64,000 nucleotides of DNA from Melastoma dodecandrum (lineage: Eukaryota > Streptophyta > Magnoliopsida > Myrtales > Melastomataceae), in contig JARUPY010000315.1 in assembly GCA_029817715.1 (NCBI GenBank), forward strand, positions 110,911-174,910, read 5' to 3'. The notes beneath the pieces were generated by a model. That model did no database searches. It was not told where the DNA came from and saw only the letters and a list, made by a program, of their open reading frames with translations. A program made the position numbers and the translations under genes. Shown in pieces: positions 22,842 through 37,739 of this stretch; positions within the stretch are counted from its first letter, which is position 1; each line of letters begins with the position of its first letter.

Positions 22842-23507
22842 ACATCGTCTTTTTTTTATTTCTCTTTTTTGGAATGGCGTCCGAAGCTGCTTCCCCTCTC
22901 CTGCTCCTTTTCCTTCTGCTTCCTCCTCCATTTCTACCACTTCTTGGTTCTTCATCGATCTCAATTCCTCTTCCAACAAAAACCCATCCTTTCCCTTTTC
23001 CTCCGGTACCTTGACGATTTCCAGCTTCGCAACCTCACCTGGCGCAGAGGAGAACCTTGTCCTCGTTGACGCTGAAAAGGGAACAGAGGGTGCTCCTGGC
23101 GCGGACGTTGCAGGATTTCCTCTGAGGCTCGAAGGATCAGGAGAAGAGGGTGTCGGCGTTGTTCTTGGAGGCAGAGAAGGACTTGGTCCACCAAAGCCCA
23201 GGGAACAAGCCGGAGGAGGAGGAAGAAGGGTTACTGGAGTGGAGAGGCTTGCGGGAAGAGGAGGGTCGGAAGAAGAAGGGCCAGAGGTCGGAGGAGGAGT
23301 GGGGCTTGGTGGGAAGGTCGGAGGAGGAGAAAAAGGGCTAGGAAGAGAAGTAGGATTGTGGTAAAAGAAGAGTGAAGTGGCTAGGAGGATATGAGAGGGG
23401 TTAGGGTTTTTCTATGTGGCTTGGGAGGATTTCGTTGTCCTAGTCTACGTAGGAAAAATAAAAAACAAATTTAAGACACGTCGGATACCTAAAAGTTTAC
23501 CTTCGAA
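22842..23507. other. Body of the outer element; possible captured gene fragment
   Basis: A plus-strand frame from the ATG at 22874 encodes a signal-peptide-like start (LLLLFLLLPPPFLPLL) and stops after 46 residues; a coding-like, GC-rich stretch continues in another frame to about 23360. Base composition here is far from the AT-rich surroundings. Because it lies between the arms of a transposon, a captured host-gene piece (Pack-MULE-like) is plausible. I do not recognise the source gene and the frame is broken. Confidence 0.35.
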
Positions 23508-23805
23508 ATCGTAATGGCCGTTAGGAATAGGGGCAAATCGAAAAGTAAAATCGAAATAAGGTCAAATTCAAAATTTTTTAATCGATATGTCAAAATCTAA
23601 AGTTGGCATATTGATTGGGCCAAATATCGATATTTTATAAAATTTGTAAAATACGGTCGAAGATGGAAAAGGAGAGCGGGAAAGGAAGGGTCATGCGGAA
23701 AAAGGGAAAGAAAGGAGAGGGGGAGAAAAGAAAATGAGAGAAGGGAAGCGGGGAAGTGTGTGCGGGAGGAGAGAGGCCAAAATGAAAAAAAAAAAAAGAG
23801 GGGAA

Positions 23806-23867
23806 GACGAGTTTTCAAAACCCGCCTTTACCCTTATTATTTGGGTGGCGGGTTTTGAAAACCCGTC
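23806..23867. repeat. 21-bp inverted repeat (hairpin) near the 3' side of PAP1 copy B
   Basis: GACGAGTTTTCAAAACCCGCC at 23806-23826 pairs with 23847-23867 with one mismatch across a 20-base spacer. Each arm also contains the small palindrome TTTTCAAAA or TTTTGAAAA. It sits about 240 bp beyond the stop codon of the minus-strand phosphatase gene. It could be a small transposon end or contribute to 3' end structure. Confidence 0.6.
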
Positions 23868-24104
23868 TCTTTGTAAATTGGAAGAGAAGTTTTCATAATC
23901 TACCATTAACGAAGGTAAATTCGAAATTTAAGATACTTCGATCGTATTTTACAATTTTTTTTTAAAAATTAATCGTATATTCGTTCAAATCTCGTAAACA
24001 TTATCAGAGGACTTTATTGCCATGTTCGGAGAGAAACAAGCAATCCACTTGAACAAGAAAGAGAAATTGGTCAGATTTCAGACATCCTAACAGCAGTCGC
24101 ACTA

Positions 24105-26850
24105 TCAGGAGGCGAGGGTCATGCTCGGGCAGTTATCGACTCCGCAAGCCAGGATGTCCCGGTAATCCCTCTTTATGGTGAAGGAGTCATAAACGTTGCC
24201 GTCCCTGCTCTTCTTGTATTCAAACAAGAGGTTCGAATGGTCGAACGCCGTGAGTTTCACGAACCCAAAGTCGTAGTCCTTGTACAAGCTCCACTTGGTC
24301 TGCAAAGACGTGAAGTTAGCAAGGCCTGCTCCTCCGCCGCCCGCCACCACGTGTATGGTCCCATTCAGGGTCCCGTTGTAGCTGTTTTTCTCGTCATTGG
24401 TGCACACGTTCTGTCATGAATGTTGAGTTACATTTCCGTTACCAGATCCGAGATGGAGAAATTTTTAGTCTCATACCTGGTAGATGGGACACGTCCTTTC
24501 ATAATTGTGGACATGGCCGTACAAGGCGACATCGACCTTGTGCTTCTGCCAGAGTTTCTGGAGGCTTTCCCTCCCCATCGGCTCCGCGAAAGATCCATCC
24601 TCTGCATAGAAGGAGCCGGAAGAATAGCCCAGAACCCGATGAGCAAGGAATATCAACCACGGTTGCTTCTGTCTGTCCACGCTCTCCAGACAACGCTCTA
24701 TAAATCTGTACTGTTCAGTCCCTTCCCTCCAGTCATGTTCTGTATCAGCGATGCAGAATCTGAACATCCCGTAATCCGTCGAGTACCTGCAAAAAGTAAA
24801 CAAAACATGCTGCTCGGGTAGTCTCGTTAAAATCTCTTGCTTATATTGCAATCAGTACTCTATAAGCCCCTACCAAAACTTAGCCCTGTTCACCGCCGGA
24901 ACATAGAACATTGTTTCTGCCATGACACCACATTCACCGCCAGAGTCGGTGTTGCCATAGAAGGAGCCAGTTCCAGGCCAGTCACGCTCGTGATTTCCAC
25001 TGCGAGAGAAATATGATTTCAACCTACATGCAGATTTGTGCTTAAGCTCGTATATGCTCCTCATGCACCAACCTTGCAATCATGTAAGGAACCCTGGAAG
25101 CAATCGGCTCTATCTGCGCCGTGAGCTGATCCCACTGCGAAACATACCCATTCGCATAGCAGATATCACCAATGTGGAAGACTATATCATAATTTTCTAA
25201 GTCCCTAATGAGCTGACGGGTAGTATTAAGCGAGCCCTGCTGGTAGTTGTTATACTCATTTGAGCCATCAGCTTCCCCCTGCATGGCAAGAATCCCAGAT
25301 AATATCCAAAAAGGTGCACATGGCATACAATTTCTGGAGTGACCGAACCTTTCCCATGTCGCCAAAAATGATAACACGCTGCACGCTGTTTTCACCGGGG
25401 TAAGGAGATCCGTTGAAGCTATATTCCTTGCTCCAAACAAAGCTACCATTTGAAAGCTTGTGCCCCAACTGGTAGATATACCTACAGTAATCGGAGGAAC
25501 CCTCACTGAATATGAATTATAATTTATCCTTCAAGTTGCATTGTAAAATGGAGCGTACACTCGGTTAGGCCATAAATCCCTCATGAAACTGGTGTGGATA
25601 AATCCCTGATCACGCCATCCGACCGTCCTCGCCGGTGCGCCTTAAACAACCCCATTGGTTTGAGTGTGAGCGAGACCCACACGACATTTCGCTCAATTAT
25701 AAGCTGGGAGAGATTGCCACTCACCGCACATGCTATTACGGTCAATTGTCAATGTCCCTGCAGGTGATCGCTTGGTCTCGCCGTCCTTTGGACCCCATTC
25801 GATAAAAGCTTCGGCATCATGGAGTCCATATCCACTCGTCCATGTCACTGTCATCTTACATCATGTGGCAGCAGAAATCAAATCAATCTAATGAGTATAG
25901 CAGTGGATAATAAAGATTTGGGTGCGGAAGGTTTTTCTAAGACTCACTTCATTCCACTCTTTTCCCTGTGCCAAGCGTGGGTATAGTGGAGCATTTGGAT
26001 TAATGAACGAGATCGCCTTTGAAACTGCTATGAGTTTTGGCTGCAAATCACGAGAGAGTATCGATTTTTCATCAGAGAAACATGTGGGCAAAGAGGAACA
26101 GGCGATGAACTGGAGCAAATTCTAACCGTTCATACATTTAATATTCCACCAGAGAATAATGCAAACGAGAAATCTGATCTCTGGTTGATCAGCTGCAGCT
26201 TAAGGGAGCCTTTTCCCGTGCTCTTGTACTCTGAGCTCGAGTAGTTCGCAAACTGATACTGCAAAAGGAATTCAAGAAAATGAAAAACAAAGATGAAGAT
26301 CAATGGATGGGGAAATGAGAAATGATACTATGAGTCCATCAACAGCCCTAACCTTAATCGGAGACGTGCATAACACCGGAGGAATGACTTTTGGGTTCTC
26401 CGGATCACAGGTAGAAGTACTGCACCATCACCCAATCCGAACATCGTCAGATTACATAAAAGAGCCACTTCTGGCTTAAATTGCACGGACATGCCCGAAG
26501 AACCTGAAATTGGCAGGAGAGAAAACTCCGATCCAATCATCATCGGAAGGGCTGGGAGATCCAAACTCCACTGTAACCCACTCGGAATCGCCTCCCTAGT
26601 CACATTTATCTCAAACTCATTGAACTGCGAGATGAAATAAAAGGAAGCGGATGCATTCACTCACATCTTCTCCCAGGACCGAAGTCGACGACTTCACGTA
26701 AGCCTTCTCATCAAGGGCGAACACAGTCTTGTGCACAGCTATTTTAGCCAGAGGGTGGTCTCCATGAGAGATTACTCCCCCAAAACCAGTCGAAGCGATT
26801 ATCACGACGGCAAGCAACAAAGAACACCAAACAACACCACACCTCCCCAT
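24105..26850 (-). CDS. PAP1: Purple acid phosphatase, PAP1 type (copy B)
   Basis: Tandem paralogue of the gene at 9851-13095, same strand. Twelve exons: 26850-26665, 26595-26504, 26419-26353, 26258-26136, 26040-25948, 25854-25725, 25640-25559, 25481-25349, 25278-25073, 24999-24874, 24786-24477 and 24410-24105. These give 617 residues. Exons 2-12 have exactly the same lengths as in copy A; only exon 1, with the signal peptide (CSLLLAVVIIAST), differs. Metal-binding motifs GDMG, GDICY, GNHE, AHRV and GHVH are all present. The ATG at 26850 was chosen because the upstream in-frame candidate is GTG. Its intron 2 uses a normal GT donor, unlike copy A. Likely a secreted or vacuolar phosphatase; activity is not proven for this clade. 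Confidence 0.93.
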
Positions 26851-27521
26851 AGAACAAACACACCACACACAGACAGAGACAGAGAAAGAAGCAGCTCAAA
26901 CTCAAATCACAGAGACAAGGACAAAGTCCAGTGGCGAGAATATCAAGAGAGACGGTGTCCCTTGGGATTCCCTTGATCAAATACATTTGACTTTAAAAGC
27001 TGTTGCCAGCTTTGATTATTTATTTGATCTAAGCCAATGCCTTCAATGGAATATTACTTGGGATCATTCGGTAATCTTCCTTCTATAGCGGGAAATGAAG
27101 ATTTTCTTGACCAGAATTCAAGGCCGAAGAGAAATCTCACTGCTGGATATAAATATTCAAACATATTTGGGAACTGAAGATATTCAAAATACTTTTGTTT
27201 GAGTGACTAATATTATATCCACAGCTGTTCTGGTCTCGTTGGCCTGCAGAAGCAATGAGAAGTGTGACGAGACTGCCACGATGAACGCTGACAACATGCC
27301 GACGAGCAAGCAACCAGTAAGTTCTCATTGACGAATTCCTGTATTCCCTGAATAGAACAATGCCCCAGAAGGTGCTTACCAGGAGAAGTGCCTGTTAAGG
27401 GAGTCGGACATTGAAAACTCTTTCACAATCTCCAGGATACACAATCAAGGAATTCACTAAGGGTTTATGGTAACCTAAACGCGCGTCGGGGGCCGCATAT
27501 CTGGCTGCCTGTCCTCCCATG
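26851..27521. other. PAP1 copy B upstream region, no gene seen
   Basis: Immediately upstream of the minus-strand ATG lie CA- and GA-rich simple stretches (26860-26910) that probably belong to the leader or promoter. Beyond that no coding signal or repeat structure is recognised. Confidence 0.5.
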
Positions 27522-27640
27522 TGTTGGGAAATAGTCCCACACCGAATAAAAAAAGGCCTGGGCCAATACATATATAGGATTGTGACCCTTCACCTAATTG
27601 CTAGCTTTTAGGTGAAAGGGTACCCGACACGATTTTAACA
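27522..27640 (+). mobile_element. Very short LTR (TRIM-like) with tRNA-Met-type primer site
   Basis: A 119-bp segment starts TGTTGGG and ends TTTTAACA, followed directly by TGGTATCC, close to the TGGTATCAGAGC primer-binding site complementary to initiator tRNA-Met. This is the arrangement of an LTR plus primer site. GTCCCACACCG at 27534-27544 and TATATA at 27571-27576 sit inside. No second LTR copy was found nearby, so it is a partial element. It is related to the segment at 37987-38110. Confidence 0.55.
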
Positions 27641-28863
27641 TGGTATCCACTGGGACTCCATGTTCCCGCCAGAGATTTGGACTGGCAATGGATATGTGAA
27701 CAGCAGAGGCGAGTAAGCAACTCCTGAATGTCCGGGCTGTTGTCGTGTTGTCCAGGAAATAGTTTATTGGCATGCCTGTCATAACAAGGCTAGCGATCGT
27801 CGAGATTCAAAGGGGATAAACAAACGGGAGAAGATGCGAAAGAATGACATTGATGCTGCTGGTAATGACTACAGACACAGAACTGATGGACAGTTATCCT
27901 GCTGTGCATCGGAACCACCTCAGCTGATTCATGAAACAACGCTGGTCTTTGGACCGGTTAATGAAAATTCATTGGGATGGGAATCCATGGAGGTAAACAA
28001 AAATGGGGACCTGAGAGAACTGACCGAGGAAGTTGGGGAGACTGGGGAGGAGTTGCCAACCCGGCAGAGGGTGAAGGCGAGGAGGAGGCACAGAGGAGGT
28101 TGGAGAGGGAGTAGTCGAGGTAAGTGTGCTGAGGGAGGCGGCCACGCCTTTTGAGGAGGGTGAAGAGGGCTGGCCATGTCCCAACAATAACAGGGAGAGA
28201 AGCATGCAGGATACTCCACTTTCTCATTCTTAGTCATGCCCCAAAATAACACAAACAATTACAAGCAGCTCATTTGCAGAAAGGGTTGTTATATGTGTAT
28301 ATTTTTATGTATATTTTATCAAGCATTCCATACAAAACTGGCTGACATAAATTTGGAAAAGGAAAAACGAAAAGCAGCAATCGAATAATGAATGGCTATT
28401 TATGCCCTCAAAGATTCTGCACTCCCTCTTTTCAAAAGAATCACTCCGCGCTGCCTTTGGTAACCGACCATCAGATCCACTGCTTTCATTCCCGAGATTT
28501 CAACCGATCCAATGGAAAACATGTCCGCTATGAAGGCCCTTTGTCGCACCATTCTGCTCTGGTCACCACACCAATGCCTACAACAAAAGCCAAATATGAA
28601 GTGGTCAATCACTGCCGACTGCACTCATGAATGTGCCCAGAAATATCATCAGATAAGCCAACCACGTTTCACGTGGAACTTGATCTAACATCATGAGGAC
28701 CAGCAAAAGAAAAACAAGGAAGGTCCAGCTCTACCATATGGCCAATAAGACAACTAACAGCTCCAGATAATTTTTAGGTGGAACTAACAAAGAGGGAAGA
28801 TTCACCGTGGATAGAACAATGTGCAAAGCCAGGACAGCCGAGGCCACCCTACTGCTTCATCAA
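27641..28863. other. Sequence after the short LTR; 3' side of the QUL gene
   Basis: The part after the primer site could be retroelement interior, but no gag or pol motif is readable. An open frame at 27834-28154 (+) has no recognisable domain. The stretch next to 28864 is the likely 3' untranslated region of the minus-strand methyltransferase. It contains a small palindrome (CCACGTTTCACGTGG) near 28660-28675. Confidence 0.4.
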
Positions 28864-31800
28864 TCATTTTTTCACAAAGGGCTTCTGACAAACAAGCAGC
28901 CGCTGGTCGCTCCCATTCTGGAGGTCGATAACACGCGCTTCCCACCGGATCTGGCTGGCGAGCATTCTTGCCATCTCTATGGCTCCCACCTTGTCACTCA
29001 GGATAATCCAACCCTGCGATTAAGTCAACTTTCAATTTCAATAATTCCATTATCTGATAAACTTAAGCGGCACAGTCCGAACAGTCTTGAGGGCCGTCAT
29101 TCTCACAGTGTTCTTTCAGTTACTCTGGGGATTGCGTTTGTGCTAGCGGTGAACAAAGAAAAGTGTTGTTTGATTGCGGCATGAATATGGTGTAGCAACA
29201 ATTGAGACGGATGAAAAAAGGCAACACAGATCGTAAAATAAAATACAAACTTTAAGCATAAGAATGATTTGCACAAAAATTCTAGCATCCATATCAAACT
29301 AATACCTCTGGACGTAGAATTCTGTCCATTTCCAATAGCACGTCCATCATGCTGCACTTTTCAGAATTGAGATACGAGACCAGACCACTTGCATGGAGTA
29401 AATCATATGTACGTGGATAAGTAGGAAATGGTTCACACCTGTGGGTAGATTCAGAGAGAACCTTGTTAGATACACCAGCAATTGTAAAAAGAGAACATTA
29501 TTGTATTCGGCAGGTGATCAATGCTAGAAGCAGCTTACCAATCATGCAGAACTCCAGCAAATCCTTGATCAAGGATGAGGGGAAGAGTATTAGGTGCGCC
29601 AACAGGAACGACATTCATAACCCAAACTGCTTTATTCTCATCTAAGAATGCAGAATTTAAGCCCCCGTAATGAGCATTCATGTCCATGACATTACGGATC
29701 ATATTAAATGGTGGAAAAGGATCCTCATCTCCAGGCCTCTTGGGATGGTCAGAGAAAATCAATGGAGTGAGTAGAGACCAATAATTTTTCTGAGAGGATC
29801 TCCAGAACTGTTGATTTTCCAAAAAGTCTTCAGCAGTAACTCCTGCATTAGTAAGAGGATCGAAGCAATTTAGCATATCGACAACTGGCATTGCAAGAGG
29901 AAAATACTCAATAGGTATTTGAGAGGAACAAAATAACACTTTCCATGAACTTTTAACTCTTTCGGACTCAAGTTTGGACCAGCTGATCGATTTTGGATGG
30001 GAACCCACCGCTTGCTAGATTTACAACTTATGCAAGGTAATAGAGGCTGATAATATGGCTGATGATCCTCTTCATGGCCTTTGCAAAGCTGAACAATTGC
30101 ATTCTTTCTGAAAATGAAAAGTAGAAACTAGTGAGGCAAAACAAAGCAAAAACATTGAACAGCGAAACAAATTTACTTTAATTAAACATATTAGGCGGAC
30201 ATCAGGCTATGCTATAGCAAACATTCACTACATGCTACTTTTTCAATCTAAAATGCAATTGATTCACGTACCTAGACTTATAACACTCTAGATCTGCAGT
30301 TTTCTGCCAGACGGAAGTTTCGTCCTGCTGAGCCAGAAGTGTCCAACACATATCTTCTGCATATTTGTCAAGAGGAGAGAACGTGTCTCTCTTTCTTGCA
30401 TCAGAGGGACCTCCCTGATCCTTAGTACTCGGAGAGGTCAAAACAAAATAACCTCCAGGTTTGAGCACTCGATCCACTTCCAGAAGAAACAGAACACCTG
30501 CCCAAGAAGACTGTGAATAACAGTTTGACATTGTTTAGAACTTTATCAGAGGGCAGCTTATAAGCATTTCTGTTAAAAATAACGAACAATCACTCGTGCA
30601 CATCTGGATGCAGTTGCAGTTGCTCATGTGAATACAACTATCAGGACAATCAATTTTTACATCTCAAAAGAACAAGTAAATTAGCTTTCTTCAGCACATA
30701 GTGCAATTACAAAGAGGGTTGGATAGAGCCAAGAGAATCAAGATCCAACAAAAAGAGCAAGAGGAAGGGCAGCATAAGTGCCAAACTTAATGGGTCGACC
30801 ATAATATAAATCGAGATGACCCTTCCCATCACAAGAATAATCCCCTTCCCACACCCTTTGAATCTCTATATTTGAATAAAGTCCTTCCAAGCATTCACCT
30901 GTTTTCCAACCTGGTTTTGGGTACACGTTCCACTGAGTCTATTTAACATGGATTCTTATTTCAAAAACACCCTAATCCATAGATGAGATTAAAGAAGCTA
31001 CTGTATTACCAAGAGCAGTTTGAGGACAAAAATAATTTCTAGAGATGACAAGGGAAAAGTGAAATCATGTTCGGCCCAAACCATGCTACCTTTCTCATCC
31101 CAAACGATGCCGCACCGAGCACAATGAACCATGTCAAATGACAGAGTCGGATAGGGAAGTTGTCGGGAGAAAAAGTTAGCAATCATTGCAGGGAGACCTC
31201 TCTCGAGGGACAGCTGTACTTGGCTACCAGTTACCTCATAAGCCGCAACACAGACTGTCATTATCTTCAGCGACAAAAGATGAGCCCCAAAACTACCAAA
31301 GCCACATCCAATATCCAGAACTGTACGTACCTATAATTAGAAACAGCAGAATGATATTATCTAAGGAAGAACAAACAGAGAATTTACTTTCCCGAGGCTT
31401 AAGGGGACTTACACCGGCTTGAAATAATTCTGTGTCGCTTCCTAATCCTATCATCTCGGCAAGTTGGTGAGAATAGTCTTTGACACCATCAAATATCGAC
31501 CCATCATCAGCATGGAAAGCAATTTGATTTTCTTCCAGCAACATCATCCTTTTTTAGGAAAAAAGTACGAATGTGACTTCAGTTATTGCTCAAATACAAA
31601 AGTTGGAAGCTAAAAAAGCAGAAAAGGAAGAATCACCTTTTGGTCATGCTCCCAGAAGACAGGAACTGGTCCTTTGTGATCTTCACATTTCCACTCCATA
31701 TTATGTCTCGTCCAGTGGGCCATTTAAGAGGAGGCTTATAGTCCTTTGGAGGGCGTACCAGACATCGATTTCCCACTTCAGACAGTTCACAGTGCCGATC

Positions 31801-32148
31801 AAACTCCTCCCCATCCTTATATCCGGCCAACAAATTTGCAGAAATATTATAGCAGGGAACAAAATTCTCTCTCTCCTTCCCACATAAACCAAGCTCCTGC
31901 TGCTGTCCAGCTCCGAAAGAGAGAGATCTCAACTCAAGATAGTCGACAGCGGCTTGCTCCTTCAGTTTTCTATAGTTTGTGAATATGTCGAGTGTTCGAT
32001 CGGAATTCGCCAAATCAAAAGAACCATAGGAAGATGACGCCAAAATCTTAACCAGAACGACGAAACAAACAACGCATAAGACTATCCAGCTAATCGGCGG
32101 CCTAGGGCCGAAAACTACGGTGAGCTTATTGTATAAGGGGATTCTCAT
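28864..32148 (-). CDS. QUL: QUASIMODO2-like putative pectin methyltransferase
   Basis: Golgi type II membrane protein of the QUA2/QUL (PMT, DUF248) family, linked to homogalacturonan methylation. Eight exons: 32148-31637, 31548-31413, 31330-31090, 30497-30272, 30107-29944, 29842-29539, 29438-29306 and 29013-28864, giving 621 residues, close to Arabidopsis QUL1/QUL2. A transmembrane segment lies near residues 19-37 ([17 protein letters not shown]). The SAM-binding motif [11 protein letters not shown] is near 221-231. [24 protein letters not shown] and [12 protein letters not shown] follow, and the C terminus is VCQKPFVKK. The exon 5/6 junction is odd: the family-consistent donor reads G|GAAAGT rather than G|GT. 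Intron 3 (592 bp) contains a coding-like fragment. Confidence 0.9.
30738..30926 (-). pseudogene. Coding-like fragment inside intron 3 of the QUL gene
   Basis: Sixty-two residues with balanced composition, including [18 protein letters not shown] and [17 protein letters not shown], read in the same direction as the host gene and stop at TGA. The frame resumes with FSWLYPTLF after the stop. The frame opens with GTG, there is no ATG, and splice sites around it are not obvious. It looks like a fragment of another gene, perhaps retro-inserted or a remnant of a duplicated exon. I do not recognise the source family. Confidence 0.4.
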
Positions 32149-34724
32149 GTCAAGAACTTGTACAAGAACCCCTCCGCGACAAACAAAGCTAGAGATCGTC
32201 GATCACTCTTGACCTAACCAAACCATAAACCTCCATGAGACAAAATCTTCTACAAGAAGAACACCTCACCCCTGGATACTCAACCACGTTCCACATGGCA
32301 ACAGCTCAGCCCAAAATCAAACAACAACAACAGCCAAGCCTTTTATTTCATAAAGTGGGCTCCACAGTCGAAAGGATAGTTTCCAGCATAAGCAAAATCA
32401 TCCCTCTGCAGCCACGCAACAACCGGGTCATCCCAATTCCCGTTTCTCACGTATAAACCAGCATAACCACCACTTCACAATGAAGCAATGAGCAGACACA
32501 ATCCCTTGAAAGACCACCGAAATTCTCTCCCTCACGGGTCAACCCGCGCCAGCCAATGTTGAGCTCCAGATCAAACTGCAAAAAGGAAACACACTACAAT
32601 CATCACTGAGAAGAACAAACCAAACCAAACCCACCACGTAAAAAATAAAATTATCTCGGGAATCGTCATTCAAGCAGGTTCCTTCAGCGAACCCGATACC
32701 GGAAAACGAAATTCTTAAGAAACCCAGATCTCAAAAACAGATCAAAACACACGGGGGTGCACACACAGAAACCCAGATCGGGGGGGGGGGGGGGGGGGGA
32801 TCAAACGAACGGAGCTGCGAGGGGGACAGCATTTTGAAGAGGGGGGTAAACCTTGAGGGGTGAAGGCGATCATGGAAATTGGGAAATGTGACAACGAACT
32901 GGGCGGGAATTGGGAAGTGGGTGACTGGATTCCAGATTGTCGGATGAATAAATTTTTGGTGGATGGGCGTTGGGTTGAGTTGCGAGCTAATAAACAAACG
33001 ACATCAACAGCTTGGATTGACTGCTTAAGGGACGTATTCATCATCATCATGATTGCTTAAGGAAAATAAAAAGCATTAATTAGTGGAAGAATCTTTTGTT
33101 TAATCAATCCATCCTCTCACGTTGTTTAATGATAAAGAAACATAAAATAAAAATAAATAAATAATAGGGACAAGGATAAAAAGAAATATATTTATTATTA
33201 CGACACGTGAAATTGGGATTGTAATCGAATTAATGGAACTATCTTTTCTAAGCAAACATTCAATCTCTGGGAGAAAAGGAGAGCTGGTGTGATCTGTCTT
33301 TCTGTGTATTCTGGGTCTGTGACGACGACCGAGACCATGTAGATCAGATGTTAATTGTGCCGACAAAGCTGCGAGTGAGAGAGAGAAGAAAAGACAAAGA
33401 AGGGGGTGTCATCAGCGAATCTTGATCCCGACAGTTTAGTGTTAGGCCCAGAATTTCCTCCATGTATCATCTAACACTCCTCTTCTTTTCATCCTATTAT
33501 TACGTTATAAACTGACACGTGAGATTTGATATTGTGCAAGTATGAGGTTATAGATTCTAATGACTTTCTAGATTATCATCATCAACACCATCATTATTAC
33601 TTACAAGACCATAAGTTCGATCAATTTGCCAATGAGTCAAATGAATTAGATCTTTCGTCGGGCTCGTTAGGGCATTTTGGTCCTAATCAAACCCATGAAT
33701 GCTACGATATTGATTCCTGTCTGGATGTTGATTACGGGTTTTCTCCAAAACAGAATGGACCGTATGGTTATTAGTCGGGGACAGAACAGAAGAGTAATCA
33801 AATTCGAACGGTCAGCAGCTTTCGGTAGATACCGCCGTAACATCGAATTCGGGGAAAGAAGATAAGGACTGGTGTAAGGACATTAACATGTTGGAGGGGG
33901 TGGTGGTTTTTGCCTTCGGGGTTTGTTCTTAGGATGCTTGAAAGCAATGAACAAACGACACAGACTTGGGAAAAGGAAACTTCGAGGTGGTTATATAATA
34001 TAAAGATGGCTAAACAAAGCAACCGCCCCCATCAATCATCATTTAAAGAAATGGATAAGCATAAAAAGTTTCTGGTGAGGAGGGGGCAATGCATTTCGAA
34101 TTCGAGACGCCAAGCATTAGCCATGGTATCACCACGACCTCCTAATTAAATAACCTGATACTACTACCATTCCGAAGGTCCGTTTTCGACGAACCTGTGA
34201 AGATCCATCAGCAACTTGTAGTAAATTTTTAAGTAGCAGCACGCAGGTGGCCTGGTCTTCGCCTTTCGGCGGTGCGTTGGCAGGTTAATTCAATCGGGAA
34301 GAATTTAGAAGCAGACAGAGAACACTTTACAATGTTGTAAATCGCCGTTCCTAGAAATTCTCCGAGTGGGAAATGGTTCTGCAGATAGATACATGATGAT
34401 TACAAAAAGAAAAGACGGAGGAAACGAAGAAAGAGTCCCATAAACAAACACTCCCAACTCGGTCGGTTTCAGAAGACAATCATGAATGTTATCCGATAAT
34501 GCCGTGTCCTCATCTGGGAGGGAGGTTTTCCCCCGTATTACCGTTTATAACGAGGCAATACGTAATCGTATAATTAATTAGTTTGATCACTAGTGGTATG
34601 AACGAACACAAAGTGATGACTTTTTTATTACATTTGTTTGTGAAGGATACAAACAGCTTACGGTGTGGGGCATAGCATTTCCAAAGCGACTCCTCCTCCT
34701 CCTCCTCCTCGTCCTCCTCCTACA
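32149..34724. other. Intergenic region between divergent QUL and BGLU40 genes
   Basis: This holds the upstream regions of both genes. A 20-base G run lies at 32780-32799. Simple A/T-rich stretches occur at 33120-33200. A TCC-repeat tract (34690-34720) is followed at once by a TATA box. Open frames at 33526-33774 and on the minus strand at 34658-35356 have low-complexity composition and no domain, so they are not called as genes. Confidence 0.5.
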
Positions 34725-34730
34725 TATAAA
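34725..34730 (+). promoter_or_regulatory. Putative TATA box of the beta-glucosidase gene
   Basis: TATAAA, 139 bp upstream of the ATG, directly follows a (TCC)n-rich tract. This predicts a CT-rich leader of about 110 nt, and CT-rich sequence is present at 34731-34860. Confidence 0.55.
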
Positions 34731-34868
34731 ACCCTTTCCCTGTCCTCCCACTTCTCATTCTCACACTCATTTCTCCCCTTTCTGCCACTCCTCCCACTGC
34801 CGCGAATCCCCTCAAAATACTCCTCTTGTTTCCCTGGATCCATCCACACGGGTGAAAAAGCGGTTAGC

Positions 34869-37739
<2,871 letters not shown>

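Larger units (their letters stand above)
17437..23614. mobile_element. Older inverted-repeat element interrupted by the MULE
   Basis: About 100 bp at 17437-17535 matches the reverse complement of 23508-23614, sharing CAACTTTAG, TTTTACTTTTCGATTTG, CTAACGGCC and GTTACG/ATTACG blocks in order. The arms lie outside the intact MULE (17583-22832), so the MULE appears to have inserted close to the left arm. Removing it leaves an element of roughly 0.9 kb. The remaining body is described separately. No clear target duplication could be assigned to the outer arms. Confidence 0.5.

Noticed and set aside
27834..28154. 106-residue plus-strand open frame after the short LTR
   Set aside because: No gag, pol or host-gene motif could be read; left as unexplained sequence.
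33526..33774. 82-residue His/Asp-rich open frame
   Set aside because: No domain, no splice partners and no similarity to known families; likely chance.
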